Assembly (NCBI GenBank): GCA_004352715.1
Contig: SCFE01000075.1
Span: 483,783 to 547,782 of the forward strand
Direction of reading: 5' to 3'
Length of the DNA stretch: 64,000 bases
From: Hofstenia miamia
Taxonomy: Eukaryota > Xenacoelomorpha > Acoela
Shown here: piece after piece, positions 21,861 to 33,466 of the stretch
Numbering within the stretch: position 1 is the first letter of the stretch
Layout of the letters: the number at the start of each line of letters is the position of its first letter
Program-made: the position numbers and the translations under genes
The notes under the pieces: generated by a model
Database searches by the model: none
What the model saw: only the letters and a program-made list of their open reading frames with translations
Told to the model about the DNA's origin: nothing

Positions 21861-24330
21861 GCTCTTTGTTCTTTAATCTCACGTTAAATTAAAAATTCAT
21901 ATTTTAAACATTATAAGGCAATATGAAATATTAAATAAATTTAATTATGTATGTACATTAGGTGTATTCCAAAATTAATTTTTTTTTTGAACTTTAGTGC
22001 GGGATAGTGGACAAATGACATAAAAATCATTTTAGTAATAAAATTTTTCACGGTGTATTAAATTACGTTATGCCCTTTCTACATTTAAGTTTTACATAAG
22101 AAAGTTAAATAAGCAGCATAAAATGCGTCTGTTATTGCTACGGATAATATAGAATTTGACTACTAAGTTGTTATTTAATAGCTAAACAGAGAGGAACGGC
22201 TGTCTCCACTCCACTCTCACCCCCTATCCACCCCTTTATTATATCTTCATTTTCAAAAATTGTCTAAGCATTTTGTGAATATTGAAATATAAATATATAT
22301 ATATATTTTTACTATCAAAATGTTCTGCTATCCACGAATGAAGAGTGCCTTAAGAAGAGTAACATTAGCTGTCATGTGTAATATATATATATATACATAT
22401 ATACTCTAAAGTTTTGTGGAGAATCTCAAAAGATCATTGCAATTTTTGAAAGACATGATTTGATTTTGCATCAATTGCAAATTATACTTTTGTAATATAT
22501 AAAAAATAATTGAACCACAACTCAATGAAAACATTCTAGGATTGCACCTGCCCTATAAATCACGAAATAACAAATTAGGATTAACTGTTGAAAGGCCATT
22601 AAATTAGTTTAAAAACTCATATTCATATTATTGGTAGACTTATGGCTTAATGAGAATGAAACTTAAAATACACTGCATTGTGATTATTGTTGAGGAATTT
22701 TAACTCTAATGGAGCATATTGCTTTTCTTTAATTATCATAATCAATTGATAAAATGATATCACAAAGACACTCGAAAAATATTCACATGGATTTCATAAA
22801 TGATCTTCACTGGCTTCAACTGCCTGGGAAAATTGTCTATCCCACACATAAATTTGCCAGCAAAACGTTGCAATTAGAACAAGCTAAACTTCAATGTAAA
22901 AACTGTTTTTTCCGTTATTCTTAGTACTATAATTTTCTATTACAAAATAATTTGAATAAAGTTCAGCAAATTTTCTGATTAATAATTGGGCCTCTGATTG
23001 GTTTTAAATCAATTTTGATATGAGCATCTATCTAAAGCTTTATAACACACTTGTGTTTTATCCAAAAGCAAAAGAATATTTAAAATGTTATTGAAGCTTA
23101 GAAATTGTTGGTATATTGAGGGTTCTAGGTAAAACCATGCCGCTAAGGAAGCCATTAAATTCACGGAAGATATAGCAAAATCAGCATCAAAGCACTAATA
23201 CACTTTGAAAAAATAGTAAATGTGATGCAATTTCACAACATTACATGTGAAAACTGGCATTCGTTTTTGTTTTATAAAATCAGCCTACTGTTACTATAAA
23301 ATCCAAAAATGGGGAGGGCATGACGTTTTTTATGTTTAGTATTTGTCTTTTCTTTAGTATTCTTAGGCATATCTTATAATTTCTCCACGTTTGCGACCCC
23401 AAGCTTTTGCAAATTTACTAAAAACCTACTTTAGGAATAGCCCTAATGTACATGTAGATATGAATTTACTTTCTGATGGTAGGTTTTAATCATTTGTTGT
23501 CACAAAATTTCAGAAATAATTTCTAGTAGTTGCTAAGTTTTGCGGAAAGTCCGCTATTATAAGAGGTTTGTTTAGAGATTTTTTAATGCATTCTAAATTG
23601 TTTTTTGTCATTTTATATATAAAATTCAATTGCGATAAATTATGTAAAATTGTTTGGACTATTATACCAGCTCAAATATTAAATTAGATTTTGTTCCAAA
23701 GATTTTAATTATGTTATACCTTGGTATATTGAATAAATCTGGGTAAATGTTTTTATTTAATCATTTGTAATTGAATAATTTTGATCTTGGAGCTTGTCGC
23801 AATTGTTGAAAAACTTGAAATAAATTGTTATACCAGAGGTTTGTTTGTTTTAGGGTTTACTATATCAAATAAATTCGGTAAAATATTTTTAATTTATCAT
23901 TATTTTTACATACTCTAATGTTTATAGTACAAATGTCCCAGATAACGGATGTAAAGATGATTCTGTGAAATCGGAGTAACGACGAAAACGCCGCCATTAA
24001 TGTGATCGGCGCCTATGCCGGTTACCAGAGATGCATACCAACAAGCTTTAACCACATCTAAGTCACTTACATTATGAATATATATCCATTATAAATATAT
24101 GTCCATTCCAACAGAGTCAGATACACCTAATTGTCGAGTAAACTTTAGATAAATTCTAAGCTTTGATGAATTTTTCACATATAAAATGGCTCATTTGCAA
24201 ACTCGTTTCTAATTTACTACAACTCTAATCAAAAATATGAAATTTCTAGCTGTACTACAAATTACGTAAAATAGAAGAAATAGCAAACTTTATAATTGAC
24301 TTTATTGCTGATGTTCATTGTCTTACATCT
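21861..24330. other. AT-rich noncoding stretch
   Basis: Nothing coding is recognised. TA-type microsatellites lie near 22290 and 22380, and a GC-richer patch at about 23985-24035 (CGGCGCC, GCCGGTTACC) hints at an old transposon end. Confidence 0.35.
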
Positions 24331-25363
24331 ATATAAAAGTGGAGTTCCACAGGGGTCCATCTTGGGTCCCATGTTGTTTTTAATATTCATCAATGATTTG
24401 CCCTCGGTTTGCACCAATTGTAAAACTTTTTTGTTTGCTGATGACGCAAAAATGTTTTCAAACTTCATAGAACACATTTCCCAAGATTGTCAAAGAGTTA
24501 TTGATTGGGGTATTTCGAATTTTATGGTTTTCAATTCTGACAAAACTGTGCTATTTTCAAATAGGGAAACTGCTTGTGTTGATTTTCAAGGAGCACAAGT
24601 TAATACAAATCATAAAGTAAAGGACCTGGGAGTTATTATTACTTCTAATCTTACCTGGAAGTCTCATATTCAGTCCAAAGTTCATGCTGCAAATTACATC
24701 CTTTTGAGGTTGAAACGCTGTACTCCTTATTCTACGCCTATTACTACAAAAGTTAACCTTTACAGATCATATATTTTATCAACTCTGATTTATTGTTCTT
24801 CTGTTTGGCATGCCAATGTCAGCAACTTATTATGTTTGGAGAAATTACAATCCAGGGCTTCAAAGTGGATTATTGGATTCTCAATGGACTACCGCGACCG
24901 TTTGTTAAAATTGAATCTTTTACCAATATCCCTTTTATTGCAATTTAATGATATCATTTTATTCAATAAACTAGTAACTGGTATGTATGATGTTGACGTT
25001 TGGAAATATGTCAGCATTGCAAAAAATTCACGACCTGGTTTACGTAGTAGTAATAGACTCAAATTTACTATACAAAAAACTCGTTTGAAAGGAACAGAAA
25101 AGTCTTTTTTCACAAGAACTGTTTATTACGTGAACTGTCTTCAAGCCAAGTATAATTTGTCAATTTATAAAAGACCTAGATTTTTTAAAGAAACATTAAA
25201 GTGATATTTTTCAATTTTTTACGAGATTATTATTCTCGGGAAGGTTGCAGCCGTTTTATATTTTGTTGTTGTATTGATTGTAAATGCAAACTATTATAGA
25301 TATTTTGTAGTCTGTAACATGACTAAATAAAGTCTTTTAGTAGTAGTAGTAGTAGTAGTAGTA
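24331..25363 (+). mobile_element. 5'-truncated LINE with (TAG)n tail
   Basis: An uninterrupted frame to the stop at 25202-25204 encodes the C-terminal half of a non-LTR reverse transcriptase. Similarity begins abruptly at SGVPQGSILGPMLF (palm motif), then FADDAKMF with the catalytic Asp pair, KVKDLGVIITSNLTWKSHI and the thumb-type region LEKLQSRASKWI. An AATAAA-like AAATAAAG precedes an 8-unit (TAG)n tail at 25338-25363, the usual LINE 3' microsatellite. The endonuclease and fingers are missing, so it is dead on arrival, but the open frame suggests a fairly young insertion. The clade is CR1/Jockey-like by layout. Confidence 0.9.
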
Positions 25364-26200
25364 TGTCTCTACTACTTAAATTACAATAATATGAAATCAA
25401 CTAAGCACATTATGAATTTAGCATGCATATTTTTCATTTTCATTTTATTAGGGAATATTGCTGCTAACATTGAAAATGTTTAAAATATACTATAAGAGAA
25501 ATAAATTTCTTAAGAGACATCTCGTTGTATGTTAGTAAGAAATTCCTCATCTGTTAAAAAAATTTACAATATGTATTTGATTGCATAATTCAAATCTAGG
25601 TCAAAACACAATTTACAAATTGTTTCTCAAAGAGTACAGTCATATAAATTTGTTAACTTAACTTAGTATTTGACTTGTGTTTCTGTTGTTTTGCAATGCA
25701 AAAAATACATTTGAATTGCGTAGAAATGTAGTGAAACGTGCATTAGTTTATTTTCACAAAAAATGAAAAGAAATAGAGAGCCAACCAATGTGCTTAAAAA
25801 ATTTTTAATTTGCAGTTTGCTTCGCTAATAGATAAAAATCCTGTAAAGTAAAAATTTAATATTTGGCATCGATGTATCACATTGAGATTAATAAGTGAAC
25901 ATCCATGAAAATGTTCATGTTAGTGCTGGTGTCAATAAAAAATGCATTTTTGCCGGGCCTGTAAATGTGGTAGCAACATAGTTATAGTAAACAATAATAA
26001 GAGAGCCAGATATATGTAATGAAAATTTAATTTTAAATTTTCACAAGATGGCGTATAAGAATCTGTTTTTTCAAACTAATATTGGTATGTATTGCTTTGT
26101 ATACGTTAAGCATGGTAGTACTGATACTGATAAGATGAACAAAGCTTCTTTATAAAAAGACAATCTGAGAATCGCTAAAATGAATGTTTTATGTATTTAT
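25364..26200. other. AT-rich noncoding stretch
   Basis: No gene, RNA or repeat pair was recognised. Confidence 0.35.
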
Positions 26201-26335
26201 ATATCTCCCGATCTTACTTCACCTAACTTCTTCCTCTGGAGAGTTATTAAGGAACGTATATAAACTGAATAAATGCTTAATTTACATTAAAAAATTACAT
26301 TTTTGGTATTGCCCCCTAACTTCTGGCCCACCCTG
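26201..26335 (+). mobile_element. Mariner relic, 3' end
   Basis: The frame from 26201 reads ISPDLTSPNFFLWRVIKERI, matching the mariner-type S-P-D-L-x-P-x-D-F-F-L-W block, with the catalytic Asp replaced by Asn. The element ends CTTCTGGCCCACCCTG at 26335, followed by TA, a typical mariner terminus. No 5' end was found, so only a remnant persists. Confidence 0.65.
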
Positions 26336-26337
26336 TA

Positions 26338-27742
26338 TATGAATTAACTTCTATTATTGTACCGGATTCTATTTACTGGAATAGTGCATTAATTTTTCTT
26401 AGCGGATCTATGGTACATATGCGTCCGATGCGTTAAAACTTAAACTATATATTAACTCGCCAAAATATTAATTAAAATTATCATATACCTGTGCAATTGA
26501 ACATATATTTCAAAATATAAGCAAATGAAATTTGGTGTACGTGACTGGGAACAAAGATAATACTTCTGGATCAGATGTGGGACGGGAGCGGGACCAAATT
26601 TTGAGGAAGTCTCCTATATGTGCATAATATCAAGAATTCTCACCAAGGGCATACTTTAGTAGACCCTGTCTCACCCTATTATATTATACACTAAGACTTT
26701 CATTTTCTTAAAAATACTCTTAAACTTAATTTCACCAGCTACTTTGATGTGTTACGTTTCAGCCACATATTTTAGGTTGGTAAATTTAGTTACATTGTAT
26801 AATTTGGTTATCAATTAAGAAATTCTAACTTGATATGTGACTACCCGGACCGGATCAAATATAACTGGTGCCACACACCTCTAAAAGAAATACTATTGAA
26901 AAATTATATCCCACAATGGGTTAAATTGCAAAATCCCGGGGTTTTCAAGAAATCTTGACTTTTGCAGTACCAAATCACATTTATAGTAAAAGATAGAAAA
27001 TTGGGCAATATTTTTGAGATTTGCAAATTTAAATAGAATATTAAAATGTCTAAATTTTGTAGCAATTATAGAACTTCTTGCAAAAAATACCGGCAATGCA
27101 TTTTTTTGAAAAATCAATTGCATGAAAACCTTAAATTTCTTTGAATATTTTTTACATATTTAAAAATTCTGTGAATTGAGGTTTCAAAATAAATACATGA
27201 AGTATATCATCTACTGATTATATTATATGCACAAAAATTATGTGTTATAAATGCATTATGATTCACTAAGGAGAAACATCTTTGTAAATGTACAATAAAA
27301 TTAAGAGTATTTAGTCGTTTTCACTATACAAACGTAACAGAAGCTCGATGTACAGAAATGATGGCTGAAAATTTTTTGCAAATTTTCATAATTACCACAC
27401 ATAAAAATAACAAAAATTACAATGAAATTTAAATTCACAATACGTTACAGACTTTCGTTTTTCATTAATATCTTTTTTTGTATTGCCCTGATAGGAAAAT
27501 AATCAAAGTGGAATTTGTAGGGCAGATAATAAGGCCTGGTTTAAAACATCTTGTGTTTAAAGCAACTCATTGTTGGTCTTCGGCAATTTTACACAATAAG
27601 GGACACACTTCTTAGACTGCACTAGTGGTACAGAAATTTGGTTTCCGCGACTGCTTCGGCTGTTCTAAACACCAAAAGGGTGTGATACCTCATAATCGAA
27701 ATTCCAACTCAACTTGACCCTAAAAAAGTCAACTCTCATGGC

Positions 27743-27744
<2 letters not shown>
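26338..27744. other. AT-rich noncoding stretch
   Basis: No coding sequence was recognised. Confidence 0.35.
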
Positions 27745-27783
<39 letters not shown>

Positions 27784-28019
27784 CATATATATTCATATAT
27801 ACAGGCATGCAAATATAATGGCCCGGTCAAAGGCCAATTATGGAACTGGGCCTTGAAATTTTCCAACTCTGCCATAAATTATTTACTGTTGTTTATTCAC
27901 AAAAGACAACGTCAATATCAGACACAACTTACAGGTACTAACTAATCCCAATTTAACAGAGAGTAAATACTTAAGCATGAAACTAAGGCTCTAGGAATAT
28001 TATTATAGATATACATTTA

Positions 28020-28067
<48 letters not shown>
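27745..28067. repeat. Two (TA)n microsatellites
   Basis: TA tracts lie at 27745-27778 and 28022-28067 with unique AT-rich sequence between. The second directly precedes TTTTTACAAAATTTATTTTAG, a possible splice acceptor just upstream of the zinc-finger ORF. Confidence 0.9.
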
Positions 28068-28137
28068 TACAAAATTTATTTTAGATATTCCAGAGCAAGG
28101 GATAAGAACAAAACATTGAAGATCCGAAATCAGCAAT

Positions 28138-28650
28138 ATGAATGTATTGGACTATGAATCCATGATGTCAAATCAAAATAAATTTAAAGCAAAATGTCAA
28201 ACTGCCTTAGCTGAAAAGAAATCTTTAGCGACACGTCATAGTGTTAAAAGTGTTGCCATGGAGCTGCCTTTGGATCTATCTTGTGTTCAACCATTTCACT
28301 GTTCAAAATGTGACATCAAATTTTCAATCTTTTCACAGTTTAAGGAGCATCAGTTTTTATGTCCTGGAATAAAATCATTTAAATGCAATGTGTGTGCTTA
28401 TCGATGTAACTATTTAAGTCATCTTAAGCGACATCAACTTACGCACTCTGGTGTAAAGCCATTTAAATGTGATAAGTGTGGCTTTGAATGTTCTCAGCTT
28501 GGCAATCTAAAGGCACATCGGCTTTCAATACACACTCACATAAAGCGATTCAAGTGTGAAGAGTGTAGTTATCAGTGCTCTAAGCGTCGGTATTTGAAAC
28601 GACATAATCTCAAACACTGTTCAAATGTTGGTGCTAGTAAGAGCCATTGA
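28138..28650 (+). CDS. Small C2H2 zinc-finger protein
   Basis: A 170-residue protein with about 50 N-terminal residues of no known domain, followed by four zinc fingers near residues 54-76, 82-104, 110-133 and 139-161. Finger 1 is a C2HC variant (CSKC ... H-QFL-C). Finger 2 is FKCNVC ... HLKRHQLTH. Finger 3 has a four-residue His spacing (HRLSIH). Finger 4 is FKCEEC ... LKRHNLKH. Linkers such as SGVKPFKC resemble the TGEKPF linker of DNA-binding fingers, so sequence-specific DNA binding in the nucleus is likely. An in-frame stop at 28117 supports the ATG at 28138. A possible acceptor at 28084 suggests a spliced 5' UTR. ATTAAA at 28892 could be the polyadenylation signal. A decayed relative lies inverted at 29470-30030. 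Confidence 0.8.
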   Translation: MNVLDYESMMSNQNKFKAKCQTALAEKKSLATRHSVKSVAMELPLDLSCVQPFHCSKCDIKFSIFSQFKEHQFLCPGIKSFKCNVCAYRCNYLSHLKRHQLTHSGVKPFKCDKCGFECSQLGNLKAHRLSIHTHIKRFKCEECSYQCSKRRYLKRHNLKHCSNVGASKSH

Positions 28651-29469
28651 AATTGGGTACATCGAATCAGGAATGTTCTCCCTTAAGATTTAAAAAGATA
28701 AAGGTTCTTTTTCACTCTGGTTGAAAATATTCTAAATGCAAAAAATAGGATTGCAGAAACAAAGAAACGCTATTTATGCAAACATAAGTGATTGTGATAT
28801 TTTAAACGTTTTTAATAGTTTGGTATTAATGCATGTTTCGTAACTTAAATTATCTTTGTTGATGATTTCTTAATATATTTTTGCAATTCTTATTAAAGTT
28901 TAAATATTTTAGAAAACTTTATTAAAATGTTAATTTTCTTTACTTCTTAAATATACACTAATGAATCCAAACTATTTTCAATTAAGATTAGGTGTTTCCA
29001 ATTTCATAAACATGTAATTTGAAACCGCATTTTTTAATAGTTAGTATTCAAGTGCTTGAAATGCTGAGTTTTTGGACCTAGATTTTAGTTCTCAGTGGAA
29101 ACGTAATGCACTTACAGTGGAGTTGTTCAACAAAATGTTGAAAATCTGTTGAGTCTACGTGATAAAGAAATAAATTAGAAATCTTAATAAAGTTGATATG
29201 TATATTCCCCAAAGGTCTTATAAAGTTTTTTACTTCTTAATGAAAAAGATTTTATATACAAACATTTCTCTAGAAATTACAGTCAATGTTCTTACTAAAA
29301 TATTACTAAGCAAGCCAACACTAGCGCAATGTACAGAAATTTATTCAATTTTTAAACGAAACTGAAAGCCTAAAAAATAGATTAAATGCAGAAAATTACA
29401 AAAACGGCAAATGCCTAAGCTCACGATACATTGAGAAAAATAACATTACAATATAAATTTTCAAAAATA
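28651..29469. other. 3' flank of the zinc-finger gene
   Basis: AT-rich sequence, probably including the 3' UTR. Nothing else was recognised. Confidence 0.4.
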
Positions 29470-30030
29470 GTGAATGAATGCGACTGCTCATATGTAAGGT
29501 TTCCTATCAGAGTGCACTGACAGTTTGATGCCTAAACATACGATATGTCAACAATCTGATCCATCACGAATAACAAGCTTCACATTAGAGCAGGTAAGCC
29601 TATTTTTCTTGATTACCAAGCAGATAATATTCATGATCACATTTACCACATTTAAATGGCAGTTTTACCACAGAGCTCCAAAAATTTATGTGCTTTCATA
29701 TTACTAGGCAGATAACATTCATAATCACACGTATCTTATATATGTGCCTTTATCTGAGAATGCCTTAGTTGATGGTGCTACAAACGACTAGACCCTGAAC
29801 ATCGATAATTACATTAATCACATCTGAATCGTTTTACTCCTGAGTGTAGTTTGAGATACTCAAGTACACGATATTCATACACTGATTACATTTAAATGAC
29901 ATTATACCAGAGTGCTTAATGAGCTGATGCCGTTGCAAATTAGAATGTTGAGGACTTAAAAAATTGCACTTTCCTCATTTAAAATGTTTTCCACCACAAT
30001 GTACAAGCACATGTCTCTTAAGACTTGTGT
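29470..30030 (-). pseudogene. Decayed C2H2 zinc-finger gene, inverted
   Basis: Read on the minus strand, several finger pieces follow one another. Near 29900-29950 is SNLQRHQLIKHSG, then MSFKCNQC. KRFRCD, a stop and CNYRCS come next, followed by HQLRHS with KAH. Lastly IKCGKCDHEYYLLGNQEK occurs near 29600-29670. Multiple stops and frameshifts break the frame. The linker style (SG-x-x-x-FKC, KRF-x-C) matches the intact gene at 28138-28650, so it is most simply a duplicated and inverted copy that has died. It carried at least four fingers. Confidence 0.7.
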
Positions 30031-30271
30031 TGGTTGAGAATTCAACCCCAAATTCGATAGTTAAATCGTTTGAAACTAGAATGCTTCAACTACTTTTCCA
30101 AGTAATATCTGTCAGTGACGATTTCCAAAGGATTCTATTTATAAGGTGCTACATTTACCATTATTTATATTTATCTATCCGTTAAGTTGAGGGTTGTTAC
30201 TACCTGCTACTCCACGTGGCTCAATTCATTGAATTTATACTGTCACGCGATTGTATCGCCGTCTGTAACTG

Positions 30272-31785
30272 TAAAGTTGGAATTGGGCTGGGCCGGGCTT
30301 GGGCCGGATTTTCGACATAGCTATTCGGGCCAGGACGGGCTTAGGCCGAATGCTTTAATTGGTATTTGAAATACAAAAATAAATTCTCTTGAAAACTTAA
30401 ATTTTGCAAATGGCAAAAAGCATCATTAAATTTAATCAGCCCTGCATTGTTGGCTGGCGCAATACTTCCAATATCTAAATTTTGTCTGCTACAAGCAAAG
30501 AGCGTTTATGAAAATTACACTTACTTTGTGCTGATATAAGTTGATGTAAGTTGCCAGAGAATTTTTGTAATTGAATATATAAGAAGCGATATGTTCTCAA
30601 ATGATATAAAGGACGATTGCAATCTTGGAAATAATTTGTTGTAGCAATGCTTATGTTTATAAATTAGTGGTGGTGGTAGGAAGAACTTATATGAAATGTG
30701 ACATATATGATACCTTGGCATAGGGCATAGTACTCAACAGAGGTTTGAAATATTTTAAGAGGGGGTTACTTCAAAAAATATTAATATTATTATTACAGTG
30801 ACTAAATACCAACATTTTTTGCTTAAAACAATACAGAAATTGTTGTAGTAAAAGAAACTAACGTTTTAAATGAAATTCGTCTAAAAACTTGTCAAAATTT
30901 TTTTAATGAAGCTCAACTAGTTTTGTAAAACGTGTAAAATACACATACACATTTAAATAAACACAAATTTCATCTCCATGTAGAATTAATTCTTAAAAAA
31001 TGTTTTAATTAAAGAGTAGCAGAATATAAATGCTCTTGTTGTGGTTCCTTTTTCTTTCTTAAGGTTTGCTTACATGCAAACGGCTAATTAAAATAATTGA
31101 TTTTAGAGCAAAATTGGTAAAGTTTTGCCGTGCCCAGTTAATAAAAAAATATCTGGAAATTAAACATTGATAAATCATGGTCAGTTATGCAAACAATCGC
31201 CATTATCTCATATTAAAATACTATAAATGGCAATATTTTTATGCGTTTCCATAAAAGTCTAATCAAAAGATTGAAATATAGGCAGTTTCATTTATAAAAA
31301 GAGAAGATACACCTCATTTACATTGTGGCGCCTGATTTTTGAGATTTTGTTAATTTGTGAGAAGAAAGCGTTTAACAATTTTAAGAGGAACCCAACAAAA
31401 GTTAAAAAATCCTTGAGCAATTTACGTTTAATCTATGCATACATTTAAAACAATTTAGAAAATTTGTGTCTTCATTGGTAGCATTTGTGAAAATGCACAT
31501 TCAATGCTATTTGGAAGCTAAATTTAATCACTTACAGGAAGGGCTCACATGTTTATTATATTAAGGTTCACAATGCAATTTGAATTTGAACGGAATTGAA
31601 TTGGTATTGTTGACGGACTAAAGTGGATATGCACATATTGATCAATACATTATGACAATTGTCCAATCAAATACATAATGTTTATGTGCCTTTTTGAGCC
31701 AAAACACATTATCAGTGGAGTAAAAGTATTTTGAAATGGGCCGTACTGGGCTTTTGTCGAAAAAATGGGCCCAATTCAAACTCTG
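30272..31785. mobile_element. Candidate hAT element with GGGCC-rich ends
   Basis: The left end TAAAGTTGGAATTGGGC and the complemented right end CAGAGTTTGAATTGGGC match at about 14 of 17 positions, and both continue into GGGC-rich DNA containing TTTTCGACA. CAGAG plus a length of 1514 bp fits a hAT element. The flanks TGTAACTG and GAAGCTGT give no clean target duplication in this register. The interior is AT-rich and no transposase could be read with confidence. Confidence 0.5.
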
Positions 31786-32399
31786 GAAGCTGTAGCAGAT
31801 TTGCATTTTGCTTCACGTTGTTTTAAAATCGTTTAATCATTGTCGATATAAATATTGATATTATTAAATTATTTCATATTATCGGTGCTCTAAGTTCTTA
31901 AAATTTTCACGATAATGTTAATATATATTTTTCCATTATTGGACCTGAATATCATGCAATTTGTTTTTAATTTTTTGTTTCTATCAGTTAAGTTAGGTTA
32001 GTCTCTGAAATTGATGTCTCACTATAAACAAAGGTTGTGCCTCATTATGAACAAAGTTTCATGAAAGCTTATTAGAACATCAAAGTTATATTGTAGAATC
32101 GGAGGGTTGGCTAGGGGCAACTAACAATCTTGTAATCTGACTCCACCAACCGGTCCTCCACAGCAATAGGAAAAAGCAAGCATTAACCTAGCCACACTTT
32201 TATTCCAACAAAACAAATAATTGGTATTTAAACATAACTAGTCTTCCTTAGATTCCAAGAATAGCTGTGTTCACCATTTCCACGTGGCATTGCGCCGAAG
32301 ATCCATCATGCACTAAGTGTTCCCTCGAAGAAAATATACAGTGCTGCTCTATGTGTCTCATCTTGTATTATCTATCTCAATAAAGTTTGTTAATCCTTA
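31786..32399. other. Noncoding stretch
   Basis: AT-rich, with no recognised gene or repeat pair. Confidence 0.35.
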
Positions 32400-33451
32400 A
32401 CCTACACATAATAAGATAAATAGCATTGTTTTTGTCATCTATCTTGATTTTAAAATAGCTCTCGCTAAGGTTTCTCATTTTTATTTTATATCTAATCTAT
32501 TTGTTTTCAATTTTCACTCTTTCTTCATTTTGCTATCTATCTTGCAAATTTCAAGTAGTACGTACATCAGGTGTTACTCAAGGTAACATCTTAGGAACTC
32601 TCCTTTTCTTCACTTCTACTCCTGCATCTTTTTGCATGTTGTATGCAGATGATACTAGATTCTTCTCATCTAACTATTCTGATCCTCAGTTTTTTTGCAA
32701 AAATGCATTTGGTCTCTTGCCAATGGCATTTCATTCAATCTTCCCACTGACTTTCTCCTCCATCGGTTTCTTATTGCTAACTTTGTTGTTCCTTTAAACT
32801 GAGAAGTAAAAGATCTTAAAATAATTATTTCTAACTCGCTGAATTCTTCTCCGCATATTAAGCAAAAAATAAAGCATTTTCATCAAAATTTGTTTTTTCT
32901 CCGCACCAACATACCAACTTTAACATCTCAAACTAAGTGAATATCATTCTCCTCCTACTGCATCTCTTCTTTCTGTTACCCATCTTATTGCTGGTACCTT
33001 AATGTCACATTGACAGTTAAGGTTGATTGTCTTATTTATCAAGCTCTTCGTTGGATTTATCACTCACATTTATCCCACCTCTCACTCCTCATCAAAAGTA
33101 ATTTTTTAGCTATATCTATTTATCTCAAATATTTCGATTTAGTATTTCTTAACAAACTCCTTCTGGATTCCTATGACATTGATCCTTATGGCTTTTTGTC
33201 TATTTCTCCTGAAATGTTTAACTCTCGTCCATCAAGCAAAGTGAGATTTCTAATACCACTAATTCACAAATCTCTTTGATTTAACAATTTCTTTTATGGT
33301 GTTGTTCCTCTCGCAAATTTTATCATTAAAAATCTTGGTTTCAATTCTAAGCTTTAAGTCTATTTCAAAATATAATATATTCTCTAAATGTTCTCTTTTC
33401 CCCTTATGTAGTTGCTCTCGTGCTTTTTATCAAATTTGTAAATAAATGCAC
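32400..33451 (+). mobile_element. Decayed LINE, RT to 3' end
   Basis: Pieces of a reverse transcriptase occur in order across shifted frames. VIYLDFKIALAKVSH lies near 32430-32490, SGVTQGNILGTLLFF near 32568-32610 and YADDTRFFSS near 32640-32670. EVKDLKIIISNSL lies near 32800-32850, and LIYQALRWIYHSHLSHLSL near 33030-33090. The C-terminal segment FDLVFLNKLLLDSYDIDP is clearly related to that of the LINE at 24331-25363 (DIILFNKLVTGMYDVDV). Frame breaks make it inactive. The 3' end passes through GTAAATAAATGCACA into (TA)n, into which the mariner has inserted. Confidence 0.8.
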
Positions 33452-33466
33452 ATATATATATATATA

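Noticed and set aside
21078-24035. A full hAT element bounded by GCCGATG-rich patches at 21078 and 24035
   Set aside because: The two patches share only short words, no convincing inverted terminal repeat or 8-bp duplication could be aligned, and the transposase relic is too close to the left patch.
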